Assembly (NCBI GenBank): GCA_022570795.1
Contig: JAKUDP010000004.1
Span: 310,001 to 374,000 of the forward strand
Length of the DNA: 64,000 bases
Direction: 5' to 3'
Source: Sphaerulina vaccinii
Taxonomy: Eukaryota > Ascomycota > Dothideomycetes > Mycosphaerellales > Mycosphaerellaceae
The notes under the pieces were generated by a model. That model saw only the letters and a list, made by a program, of their open reading frames with translations, had not been told where the DNA came from and searched no databases. Positions 20,350 to 30,560 of the stretch are shown here, piece after piece. The translations under genes and the position numbers were made by a program. How positions within the stretch are numbered: position 1 is the first letter of the stretch; each line of letters opens with the position of its first letter.

Positions 20350-21828
20350 ATGCCGGCTACACCAAAACAAGTGGCAGTCATAGGGGCTGGACCCAGTGGA
20401 CTTGCTGCAGCCAGCTATCTGTGAGCTGAAGGCTGTGAGGTGACCATATTTGAGCAGAAATCATGCCCTGGCGGCCTCTGGAATGCCGAGACGGATCTGC
20501 AGAAACGACGATGGGAGAGGCCAGTGTACGACTCGTTGGAGGCGAACGTCCCGCGTCAATTGATGACATTCTCAGACAAGCCATGGCCCGCTGATACCCC
20601 ACTGTTCCCACCACACAGCCAGGTCCAGGCGTACGAAGCTATGCTCAGGAACTCAAGGACCGATACGCAAGCGATCTCACCATCTTATGTGATCGTCAGG
20701 TTAGCAGGATCAAGAAAGAGGTTCGAAGAGGCTACAACTCACCTGTCTGAGCTGTTGACTATGGGCACCTCGACCTTGCACGAAACACGAGGACAAGTAC
20801 TAGGTACTTTCATGCCATAGTCATGGCCACAGGCACTTACCAACGCGCGTTCATACCCGACTACGAAGGTCTGGAAGAATGGGCAACGAGAGACCAAAGG
20901 TCTCATATACACTCGCTGCACTACAGTGGCACTCAGCCTGAGTCATACGCTGGTCAGGTATGACTTTCCACCCATACCACACGTTTTCGATGCTAATGCT
21001 GGCAGAATGTGCTCATCATCGGCTATGGCCCATCAGGCTTCGACATCTCTCAACAGATCGCAAAGCACGCCAAGTTCGTAGCAGTCTCCACGCGAAGCCC
21101 ACAGCGATTCCTTGCCAAAGGAGTCCCAGTCAACTTCCCAGCTATTCAGAAGTTTAATTTCTCAAACAGGTCGGTCACCTTCGAAGGAGGCGCTGTCTTC
21201 TCCAACATCGATCGATTCATTTGGTGTACCGGCTACTCCTACAGCCTCGAATTTGTCCTCGGCAGCAACGATCAACCACTGTTTCCTCACGGGAAGCAAG
21301 TCAACTACCTCTGCGAACAAATCTTCTACGTCGAAGATCCCACACTCGCATTCGTGGGCCTACCTAATAAAGGCGCAACATTCATCATCGCGGAAGCGCA
21401 AAGCGCAATGATAGCACGAGTCCTCGGAGCTCGCCCGGGCATCATATTTAATGTCGAGACGCGCAGAGAGAAACAAGAACTTCATGCAAAGAAGTGGCGC
21501 CAGGGGGTGAAGCGAGGAGAAGCGAGCCCGGACTCATACCACGATCTGGTCTACCCGGCCGACAAGCATTATGTAGAAGATATCTGGGTGTGCGCTTCGA
21601 ATAATCTGCATGGGAAAGCGCCTCCTTACTGGTGTGAGTGTATGGACCCGGGCAAGGGCACAGGCTGCTGAGTTGAGGTTGAAGTATAAGGCTTTAGAAG
21701 AGGGGGAGAAGTGGAAGTACACAACTTATGAGTCGCTGGGCGGAAGCCTGCCCGTGAGGTGTGACATGTTTGAGAGGAGGAGCCAGGAGTTGGCGTGCTG
21801 TTATCTTGGCGATGAGGATACTGCTTGA
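20350..21828 (+). pseudogene. Flavin-containing monooxygenase-like pseudogene
   Basis: Remains of an FMO-type NADPH/FAD monooxygenase, closest to the gene at 24395-25944. It starts MPATPKQVAVIGAGPSGLAA (FAD GxGxxG). Lesions: TGA at 20422-20424 where the paralog has a Cys codon (TGT) in ASYLCAEG; a frameshift near 20640-20655; a second stop/frameshift near 20745-20760; and another frameshift near 21645-21665 before the conserved C-terminal YTTYESLGG. The 48 bp intron at 20958-21005 sits exactly where the paralog has its intron, before NVLIIGYGPSGFDIS (NADPH site). Because the intron is kept, the copy arose by DNA duplication, not retrocopy. Not a functional gene as assembled. Confidence 0.85.
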
Positions 21829-22637
21829 AGTCCAATACAAGGGCTAAGAAGACTCAGGATCTTGTGTTGTCTATGCTACTACAGGCAGCCTCGACCTTCT
21901 AGCCGTTATTGAATCTGGAGATGGAGAGGCTTGCCTCGGAGGCCTGGACCTTGCCGGGAGTTCGAAAGGAGCAGTCGGGCATTGGCGTGTTGTTATCTTG
22001 GGCATGATATGATGCAGGAAAGTGTCTCTGAAATGCATTCCCTATAACATCGCGATACCGCCGAGCTTCCAGTGGCGGGATCAGTAGTGTGAATCGGCGA
22101 GAGCTCGGAACTCCATCTCAGAAATGCATTGACGTCTACGCCATTGAAGTCGCAGACGCGGCGCAATCACAGGTGTAGAAGTTTTCAGAGAGGGTGTCGG
22201 AGAGGCGTTGTCAGCGAGAATGGAGTGCTGGAAGGTGTCTGTGATTCGAGTCTTGGGGTGTAATCGCGGTTGCCTTCTCTGGTCAGTTTCGTTGCACCAT
22301 GGAAGGACCAGTAATGTGAACCGGAAAGAGCTCAAAGGTCCATCTCAGCAATGCGTTGACATCTGCGCCATTGAGGTTGCGGACGTGGCGCGATCATAAA
22401 TGTGGCTGCTTGCAGAGGGAGGAAGCGGTGAATTGGAGATATCAATTTGAAGTTGATGATGAGTTGAGTCTCGGGACATGACCGCGGTTGCCGTCTCTGA
22501 GCATTTTCGTCGCACCAAGGCGCTGAGGGCTCCTACCAACAAGCCGCGACTCGCGACTTACTTTTCAGAGATACCCGGGCCATTCGAGTCTTCCTTGGTA
22601 GCCCAACTCACTGACAATCACCAACACGCTCGCAATC
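21829..22637. other. Intergenic region containing a tandem duplication
   Basis: About 800 bp without a gene. Its main content is the two ~230 bp repeat units described separately. A string TTTCAGAGATACCCGGG at about 22562 resembles the introner-like 3' block. Confidence 0.5.
22079..22540. repeat. Diverged tandem duplication, two ~230 bp units
   Basis: Unit 1 begins about 22079 and unit 2 about 22311. Matching landmarks occur in the same order and spacing: AGTGTGAATCGGCGAGAGCTC versus AATGTGAACCGGAAAGAGCTC; CCATCTCAG; GCCATTGAAGTCGCAGACG versus GCCATTGAGGTTGCGGACG; GGCGCAATCA versus GGCGCGATCA; CGGTTGCCTTCTCTG versus CGGTTGCCGTCTCTG; CGTTGCACCATGG versus CGTCGCACCAAGG. About 80 percent identity by eye over the better blocks. 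No reading frame is kept through both. Confidence 0.7.
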
Positions 22638-24142
22638 ATGGCCAGCAACGACGACGACAATGTGGTACCCGTTCGAGATCCATTCACTCCAACCCGCCCT
22701 GCATACCTGCCGCTAGACACGACCGCAGACCCACAAGACTCAGAGCCGCCTGTAATGCCTTTTCCCCCGGCACTACAACAACAAGCTCTAGCTGGACAAA
22801 CTCTCCTCAAGGCAATGATCCGCCCATATTCACAGATGTCGACTGCAATGCATGACGCACAATCGACATTCCGTTATGCTGCAGATGCTCAGGAGCAAGG
22901 CTGGAAACTGAGCGGCGTGGGCCACGATGCAGTTGATTATACCACAGAGTGGGAAGAGCCTTATGTCATCCAGTACGGCATCAGTGTCCTGGGCCTGGGC
23001 TTAGAAACTGCGTTGGATGCGGTGCAGGTGGACGATCGCCATATGTATTGGACGAAACTTACCTATACGCACTCACGGGATGCAGTGGCTAATGGGCGCA
23101 CATACAAGGCAACAGGTGAGTGTCTCTGCTCCCTCGTGTCAGCCAAGCTGGCGAGCTCAAACACAGGCACTGCGTCAAGCTTGGCAGCCTTTCAGAGATA
23201 CTTGCTTACGCTCGTCATTAGGTGCAAAGGTTACGAACTACTACAACCCGACGCTTTCTACTATCATCACCGGAAATCTTGACGATAATCTGGATATGAG
23301 GCAGACTGCGCTGGGCTCTTCCAGTCCGGAGTCGGATCTGCCGCCTTTGCGAGCATGGCACGACCTGACATACCTTGCCTTCCGCGAGACTCACCCCAAT
23401 GATATCGATCACCCCAAAGATATCGAACATATCTTCTACTACAATGTTGAAGATTCGGACAAGCTAGCAGTGCTGAAGAAGCTGGTCCTTCCGCACAAGC
23501 TTACCGATCGCGCAAGACCAGTAAGTTTAAGTTGAAACATCTCCGCCTTCTCAGGCCTGCCAAGGCGACGAGATCGACGACAGACCTCCTTGAGACAACA
23601 TCCACGCTTTCAGAGACACTGACGCGTTCTTAGTGGGGAGGTACCGCGATCAGACTCTGGAAGGATGGACAGCCAGTTAGCGGACACCAAGCTCATGCAG
23701 CGGCTGTTCTTGCAGCCTTCAAGGAGATCTCATTGTTGTTGACAACTCACAAAGCTCCTGAGACGGTCGGAGACAGGTTTATTGACGAAATCCACATCTT
23801 TACCTGTCCAAAGATCAATGCAGACGGGTCGGCTCAGGGTGGAGATGGATTGTGGTGTGTCTACTTTCACGTTCGGGATCTGGAAGAGCTGGGGTATCAA
23901 TTCTACAAGGGCCTTCGCAAGAACGAAGTCACGGGAGAGTGGGAGAGCAACGTTGCGGGCATTTGGGCCTTGTGAGATCGACAGAGATACATCTCCACAG
24001 TTATTGCATGTATGAATTTCTACGAGAAATTGAACATACTACGGTAGCGAGGTCACAGACATATCGCGATCAATTCTGGCAAGCCTTTCAGAGACACACT
24101 TACTGACTTTGGAGCGGCACGGTGCTTCAGCCCGAGACATGA
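22638..24142 (+). CDS. Unknown four-exon protein whose three introns are all introner-like
   Basis: I do not recognise the family. Exons 22638-23115, 23222-23520, 23634-23971 and 24115-24142 give 380 residues in one continuous frame. Introns are 106, 113 and 143 bp. The ends of exons 1-3 have phases 1, 0 and 2 and all joins hold. The protein has a Pro-rich N-terminus (residues ~10-60), no signal peptide and no obvious membrane span; it ends GIWAFGTVLQPET. If the third intron is retained the protein would stop at 23975 as GIWAL, 8 residues shorter. It lies between the FMO pseudogene and the FMO copy. Cytosolic location is inferred only from the lack of targeting signals. Confidence 0.7.
23116..23221 (+). 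mobile_element. Introner-like intron 2
   Basis: 106 bp, GTGAGT donor, ATTAG acceptor. It carries the exact core TTTCAGAGATACTTGCTTAC at 23190-23209 and the upstream CGAGCTCAA block shared with intron 1. Confidence 0.7.
23521..23633 (+). mobile_element. Introner-like intron 3
   Basis: 113 bp, GTAAGT donor, CTTAG acceptor. It shares GCCTGCCAAGGCGACGAG (23555-23572) and GACAGACCTCCTTGAGAC with intron 1, then TTTCAGAGACACTGACGCG from 23608. Confidence 0.7.
23972..24114 (+). mobile_element. Introner-like intron 4
   Basis: 143 bp, GTGAGA donor, TTGGAG acceptor. The 3' block TTTCAGAGACACACTTACTG begins at 24086; GGCAAGCC just upstream matches GGCAGCC in intron 2. Splicing replaces an early TGA with FGTVLQPET. 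Confidence 0.55.
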
Positions 24143-24394
24143 TCTTCACAGGAGCCTGAAAGTGGCCATGGTCCTACGATTGAGAGTACGACACGTATGC
24201 TCACGTTCGAGCAGATCGTCTTCGAGGTCTCAGCTCTATGTCTTTCCTGGAATAGTTGAGTCGTCAGCGGTAAGGTATATCTGTCCCTTATCACCACTGC
24301 AGAGCTGACAGACACCAGACAACAGTCACAACGCGAATCACAACAACAGAAAGAAGCGAAGCAACACCAACCAGCCCATTCAACGAACGTGTCT

Positions 24395-25944
24395 ATGTTC
24401 GCAGCCAATCCCGATCTGCAAGACATGCCAGTCTCCAAGCATGATCCAGAAGTTATCGTTATCGGCGCCGGTGTCAGTGGCTTAGCTGCTGCCAGTTATC
24501 TATGTGCAGAGGGCTTCAAGGTCGCCATCATCGAGCAGAAGCCTGGCTACGGCGGTTTGTGGGCCACTGCACCAAGTGGTCCTCCCTGGGTCAGGCCTGT
24601 CTACGAAAGCCTCGAGACTAACATTCCATACCATCTCATGACCTTCTCTGATCAGCGATGGCCTGCCAATACGCCTCTACTGCCACACAACTCTTTGGTC
24701 AACCAATACTTGGACAGATATGCCAAGAGTCTGCTGCAAAAGTATCCAGACCACCTACGCATCCAGCTCAATCGCAAGATCACCAGCGCACGTCACAGAT
24801 CGAAGAACAACTTGCTGGTCTGGGAATTGCATATTGCTCCAGTCAAATTTGGCCTGCTCAATCCAGCGGAGATCGTTAACTGCCCGAAGTTGGTTGTTGC
24901 AGCAGGCAACTATCAGCGGCCTTTCATCCCGATGAACGAGGGGTTGGCGGAATGGAACGAAGTCCGACCTTTCACTCACTCTCGCGACTTCCCGGGCCCG
25001 GCGAAGTTTGCAGGCAAGGTGAGGATTGCTTCCAAATGTTCGCATCGCACAGCTGCTAACAGATTCTCAGAATGTGCTCGTCTTGGGCTTCAGTGCGTCC
25101 GGTTTTGACATCTCCACGCAGCTTGTTGGAGTCGCCAAGACCGTCATCGTGTCCACCAGTCGTCCCGTACAGTTCTTCCCTCCCTGGTTTGACACTTGTT
25201 GTCCCTCGACCCGCCTCGTTCGATGTGCAGAAGGGTATAGTCACCTTTAACCCAGCTGACAATCCGCCATATCGCGGTTGCCACGTCGACGAGATCATCC
25301 TGTCCACAGGCTACGAGTACGACTTCAGCTTCTTGCAGAAGCGCGACGGCACGCAACTTCTTCCTGCAGGATTCCAGGTTAACAATCTCTACAAGCAAAT
25401 GCTCTACATCAAGGACAAGGAGATCAAGAACGACTCACTGGCATTCGTCGGTCTCCCCAAAGGAGGTCTCTCGTACACCATAGCCAAAGCCCAGAGCGCC
25501 TACATCGCGCGTTCCTTCTCGGAGCGCCTTGTCAAACCTTCCCAGAGGGAGATGCGCGCCTGGAACCTCGCAAGCAACGAGATGTGGCAGCAGATGATGC
25601 TCGACAAGCCTTCGCCGGTGTCATATCACATCCTGAGCAACGATGGAGACAAGACTTATATCAACGAACTTTGCCTGGCCAGCGCTGCGTCTGCCACGCT
25701 GCCAAATGGATCTCATGGTAAGCCTGCACCATTTTGGTGTGCTTGCTTGTCCGCAGCTCGGAACCAGGCCGGTGTGGCGAGAATCAACTTTAAGGACAAG
25801 AAAGACCAGAGATTGGCGTACACCACGTACGAGTCGTTAGGTTGTGAGAAACTGCCCAAGCGCTGCCAATTCAAACGCACGGATGAGAAAGACTTCCAGG
25901 TTGCGCGAAAGCAGAAGAGACTGGCAAGCTGCTACATTGTGTAG
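24395..25944 (+). CDS. Flavin-containing monooxygenase-like protein, with one apparent frameshift
   Basis: FMO-type enzyme that oxygenates N- or S-containing or other soft nucleophiles using FAD and NADPH. Exon 1 24395-25018 (ATG; the GTG at 24389 is not used), intron 25019-25070 (52 bp), exon 2 25071-25944. Seen: FAD motif VIVIGAGVSGLAAASYL, NADPH motif NVLVLGFSASGFDIS, the FMO-identity-like segment FTHSRDF, then C-terminal AYTTYESLG and ASCYIV. Exon 2 is 874 nt, one base too many: SRPVQFFPPWF is in one frame and PGLTLVVPRPASFD onward in the next. The extra base is most likely in the CCCTCCCTGG run at about 25178-25185. Either the gene is newly broken or the assembly has an error there; everything else is well conserved. 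Confidence 0.75.
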
Positions 25945-26384
25945 AGGTCTTAGCAAGACCCATCGGCAGAGCACGGCAAATGGTCAAGAGGATACTACAA
26001 TACGAATTATCAGGTCATGATCATAGAGTGCAGGAAGAGTGAGATTGTGCAATTGGTGAACAGGACATACTTAACGATGAAGACTTCACATGATGGAGTG
26101 GGACTAGTGCACTCTCTTGAAGTTGTTTCCGCAGGGTCGGCTGCAATACCAAGGCACGGAATGTCATATTGATGGATGTACAAGGACAGAAAGAGTGCGG
26201 TGTGGTCAAGCTTCGGGATTTTGACTTCACCTCCACTCTTGGCATGACGTCTTGGCTGGTCTGAAGCCGAGCATAACATACATGTACATGTATTCCGTCT
26301 AGATACATGAACATCATGAATATCAGATCCATCAAAAGATTCCGATAGCACTTCAATTGACTCCAGACACCACAGCAACGTCAA
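25945..26384. other. Intergenic, no gene recognised
   Basis: 440 bp. Minus-strand frames here lack supporting features. Confidence 0.4.
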
Positions 26385-26996
26385 ATGGCATTCCTCCGCC
26401 GCCTCTCAAACCCTTTCCAAAACTGGACTCCTCGTATCAAGCAAGACGACCTAGAACCTCAAATTAAAGACGATGTATTTCGACTGCACTTATACAGCAG
26501 TGACAACCCCAAAGGCGACTTCACTCGCATAGACCAGCAAACTCTCTTCACAGCCCGAATAGTCGCCACAAACTCTCAAGCTAGGAAACTCCTCCAAGCA
26601 TGTCACAAACTCAAGATCATAGAACCGGAGACTGGGAAACCGAACACGGAGAACATCAATCGTGATATGTGTAAAGCCATGCCAATGTTGAGCTTCTGGA
26701 AACAGAGAGAAATGGTAATGTTGTTGTTCTTCTGGGAGGAGGAGATTACGAGATGGAGGCTGTTGAGCCTAGAGGAGAGTGAGATTACAGAGCAGTTATT
26801 CGAGCAAGACCTCAGTGAGGGGTATAGAGATGAGTTGAGGCATTCGTTGATGGTCGTGCAAGCTAAGAAGAGGTTATTGCCGAGTCTGAGAGATAGGAGT
26901 GGGAGAGGCTTGGCACAGTCTGGTGATGCTGATGTGGTGGAGGAGAGAGGATTGCCGACTTATGAGGATGTTAGGAGGATGAGGACTTCTGTATGA
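26385..26996 (+). CDS. Hypothetical protein, 203 aa
   Basis: Unknown function. One exon with a good ATG context (TCAAATGG). No signal peptide or membrane span. The N-terminus is basic and aromatic (MAFLRRLSNPFQNW), the middle has a Trp/Phe-rich helix-like segment (LFFWEEEITRWRLLSLEE), then a charged helical stretch and a PTYEDVRRMR end. Codon use and length favour a real gene. No family recognised. Confidence 0.55.
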   Translation: MAFLRRLSNPFQNWTPRIKQDDLEPQIKDDVFRLHLYSSDNPKGDFTRIDQQTLFTARIVATNSQARKLLQACHKLKIIEPETGKPNTENINRDMCKAMPMLSFWKQREMVMLLFFWEEEITRWRLLSLEESEITEQLFEQDLSEGYRDELRHSLMVVQAKKRLLPSLRDRSGRGLAQSGDADVVEERGLPTYEDVRRMRTSV

Positions 26997-27513
26997 GTCG
27001 GACATACATTGTTAATGAGCATAGTAGATATGAGAATCTACTGTTTCTGTTTTCTACGACACGGCCCGCAAAAGTCGCTCTGCTAGCATCGCCTCACCCA
27101 ACGATAATTCACAGTATAGAGACCACAAGCGCTACCACATCAAGAACGTCATGTTCATTGCAGTACAAGATAGGACCAATGATGTGGGAAGTGTGGCGCA
27201 TATGAGCTCTTGAGGTAATTGTGCGCAGCCAATGAGCTTGGCGGAGTGATTTGTGCGGTTGACGCTAAGATTGTCTTGCATATTTTGCCATACAGTGACA
27301 GCAAACACGTTACACACGCACGCGATAGTACCTCGTCGTGAAGATAGATAGTGTAGCATATAGCCAAGGCGCCCAGCAGCTCAGAATGCCCTTGTGAGCA
27401 AGATTCGACTAATCATCGTCAGTCATTCCAACTACCGCGAGCATTCCACAACTTCCCCGATCAGCAGATAAGGATAAGATCAATCTTCTCCCCCCAACGA
27501 CATCTTCAGAATC
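26997..27513. other. Intergenic, no gene recognised
   Basis: 517 bp; no coding or RNA signal beyond chance frames. Confidence 0.4.
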
Positions 27514-28426
27514 ATGGACGCACATCACTCGTTCTCATACCATGAGCCTCTGGCTTTGGTTATCATCTCATCCATCTCGATCGGTCTCGGTGCAATTGCC
27601 GCACTAGACATCGCAATCGACATCGTTCTTCGTCGAGGATGGCGAAGCATGATGGGAGTGATGTAAGTAACATGTTACTGCTATGTCCGAGATCTCAGTC
27701 TGACGACCGATGTGTCCAGGATCCCAGTCTACATCATCAACGCTCTATACCTCTGGCCTATAACACTTTGGACATACCTCAACTATGGTCGACCAAAGAA
27801 GCCAGCAACGAAGAAGATCGCAACGCCATCATCGCGTGACTCCGATGACTCCTCGTCGTCACCGCAGAAAGAGAGTCCCGAAGCTGGAGGACATTGCTGT
27901 CATCATGAAGGTCCATCGCGACCCATGTTCGCTACCATAACAGTAGCAGTCTGCCACTGCGGCGCAGGCTGTGTGCTTGGAGATGTCATAGGCGAGTGGC
28001 TAGTGTATGGCACAGGAGCCACGATCAATGGCGAGATGCTCTGGGTCGCATACCTTGTTGGTCAGTATCGGTCTGACTTCACCCTCACTTCCAGACTGAC
28101 GACTAACCTCTGCTGCAGACTTTGCCTTCGCCATTGCCATCGGTATCATCTTCCAATACTACTCTATCGCGCCCATGTCTGGCGATTATGGAGTCAAGAC
28201 ACTATGGCGAGCTGCCAAAGCCGACTTCTTGTCGTTGCTGTTCTTCGAGGTTGGACTCTTTGCCTGGATGGCGATATTTCAGATCGCTATCTTCGACTAT
28301 CGACTGCCAATGAACACTGTTACGTACTGGTGGATGATGCAGATCGGCATGTTCTTGGGTCATTGGACCGGTATGCCTATCAATTGGTACTTGATCAAGG
28401 CGGGAGTGAAGGAGCCTTGTGCTTGA
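27514..28426 (+). CDS. DUF4396-type integral membrane protein
   Basis: 265 residues in three exons: 27514-27662, 27720-28060, 28119-28426; introns 57 and 58 bp. Family landmarks seen: a CHCGAGCVLGDVIGEW core, the loop MSGDYGVKTLWRAAKADF, and the end GHWTGMPINWYLIKAGVKE. About six hydrophobic segments: two before the loop (ALVIISSISIGLGAIAALDI; IPVYIINALYLWPITLW), one around TVAVCHCGAG, one at FAFAIAIGIIFQYYSI, then two in exon 3. The cytosolic-type loop at residues ~75-110 is Ser/His/Cys-rich (GGHCCHHEGP) and might bind metal, which is inference. The family is found in bacteria and fungi without an agreed function. It is convergent with the next gene (72 bp apart). Confidence 0.8.
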
Positions 28427-28498
28427 GCATAGCGAAGACAAAGGATAAGTGTATATTCAGCTAGATGGGAGCTGTGGCAGATCAAGACTGCTTTCTGA

Positions 28499-29690
28499 TC
28501 AATTAGTCTGATCTGGATTCCACTTGAAAGGCTCTCCGCCTTTCTCTTTCGTCTCAAGTGCTTCTTCCAAGTCACCAAGGAACAGCCACTTGATCTTCTC
28601 CTTGACCCTTTTCTGATGCCAGTCGTTGAGCGTCTTCGGATAGAAGTCGAGTTGGCCAGGATCGACCACCGCATCATCGTGTGCCATCAGCATTAGTACG
28701 TTGTCTTGCGCGTCGAACTCTCCAAGACCATCGATCGTCCAGTCGGCTAATTTCTTGTCATCCGCGAAGCTAGAAGTGACATAATAGAAAGGAACATTCG
28801 CTTTCTGGTAGGGATTGATGTCTGCTAGCAAGTGACCGGGACACACTGGCTGTTTCCGCTGTAGTGGAGATGGGTTGATTGTCTTCGGTAAGGGCAGGTA
28901 TTCTGTAGGTCTGAACTCGCCACCATGATGTGCTGCATCACCTCCCATGAATACAAAAGAGTCTGGACTTGAGGATGTCCTCGCTAGGCCGCATTGATGC
29001 CCGATGGAATGTCCAGGAGTGTCGAGCAAGTAGAAGCTGCCGTCGCCGAAGTAGTCATATGCGCTGAAGCGCCCGATCTTCAAGCCCTTGCCCTCTCCTT
29101 TGATGTCGACTTCCCGAACTTCACGTCCCTCAAAGTCACTGTCCAGTAGTGTAGAGTCCTTATTCGTTGGGAAACCTGGTAGATGCGCATCCTTGAATCC
29201 AGGTCCGACCACCAATCGTGTGCTTCCAGGGAAAGTGGCAGCATTGCCGACGTGATCCCAGTGATGATGGCTCCAAATGATAGACTCAATTGCGCCACCA
29301 TCTACGTCTACTTTGTGCTCTTTCAAGATGGTAGCAGTGTCTTTCTCGACGTTGATATACCACTTGAGCTTCTTGAACTTCGGATAAGAGGGTAGCTTGT
29401 CCCAGTCTTTCCTGATACCAAGGTCGAACAGTATGGGCCTGGAGGAAGGGTGCTCGATCAGGAATGAGAAGGATGGACCACAAAGATCGTCATGACCAAC
29501 ATAATCGGGCTGAATGAAGTTGGTCTTCGGCAGCTTGAAGCGACCGGTACTGATGCGTGTCAGTCATAGCCACTGCCACGTCAATAACGAAGTCGTACCT
29601 GTCGATACAGGATACCTTGACTGTGCTCTTCGATGGCGGGATGTTGAGCTCTGGCGGTGGCTTCGGAGGTACAAGGAATTTGTCTGACAT
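28499..29690 (-). CDS. Metallo-beta-lactamase-fold hydrolase (lactonase-like)
   Basis: 380 residues in two exons: 29690-29599 and 29549-28499; intron 29550-29598 (49 bp). Zn-binding motif WSHHHWDHVG (HxHxDH), downstream LDTPGHSIGH (third His), FMGGDAAHHGGE (bridging Asp) and LMAHDD near the C-terminus. The FDLGIRKDW segment after the intron is common in fungal MBL hydrolases related to lactonases. No signal peptide, so probably cytosolic. Substrate cannot be read from sequence; lactone or ester hydrolysis is the family expectation. Confidence 0.85.
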
Positions 29691-30560
29691 TGTGACTGTT
29701 ACTTTCAAGGATCTTTCAGCCGTCTGCTCGTCAGTGAGTACTTGAGCGACCGCAAAGTTGGTGTCTTCGAGATGAGGTTTATATCATCCATATCTTAGCC
29801 TTGTAGACGAGATATGACGAAAGAGCTTCATGTTCCTGATGCCGCCGGCCAAGCTGTCCATAGCTTCTCGTTTTGCTTGAATACCTCTACGTATCAATAT
29901 CAATCGTCCGCGAAGCAGTCAACCACGTCTTGACTTGGAGAATCGTTCCCAGCATCTGAACTAACGCGTTGTTGAGTACAGAACGCGTCGCGTCGCGCAA
30001 AGAAGACCTTGCTGTCCCAATGTCTTGACAACTCGCACGTGCCACAGCGACATCGGCGAGCAAAAGCCAAGAAGAAGAATCTTCTTCTTCCGACGCGACA
30101 GACTTCACCTCTGCTCACTAACAACAACACACACTATTTGTGCCGCAAAGCTATACGAGACTTTGCGGCGCAATGCAGTAGACTCGCGCCTCGACAACAG
30201 CAGCACAAGATGCAGCTGTAACTGTTCGCTTCCATAACAAGCCCACGGTACCCGTCAGGGAGGCGCAGAAGAAATTTTATACAACGATGGCAAATAAGCC
30301 GGAGCGTCTTCTTGATCTCGTGGAGGAAGCTTGACTGAGACTCATCTAACATATTGTGTGCACATACTGCAAACTGGACAAAGCACGAATAAGCGGGGAC
30401 ACGATCAGTGTGGGCGGAAGCTTTCACGGCATGCCGAATTTGCTTCTCAGTGCTCGAAGACAGGCAGAACGCAGAGTCGACCAACAGTTGCGGTTTTATA
30501 CCATATGCCTCATCTAGCTAGAAGGTCGAAATTACCACCAATTCCGCCGCCTGCCACTCA
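29691..30560. other. Intergenic, no gene recognised
   Basis: 870 bp. A purine-rich run lies around 30065-30090. Nothing else supported. Confidence 0.4.

Noticed and set aside
20422..20424. TGA in the FMO copy as a recoded (selenocysteine or readthrough) codon, or skipped by a small intron
   Set aside because: The copy has further frameshifts, so a recoding or skipping explanation for this one codon would not rescue the protein; fungi of this group are not known to use selenocysteine.
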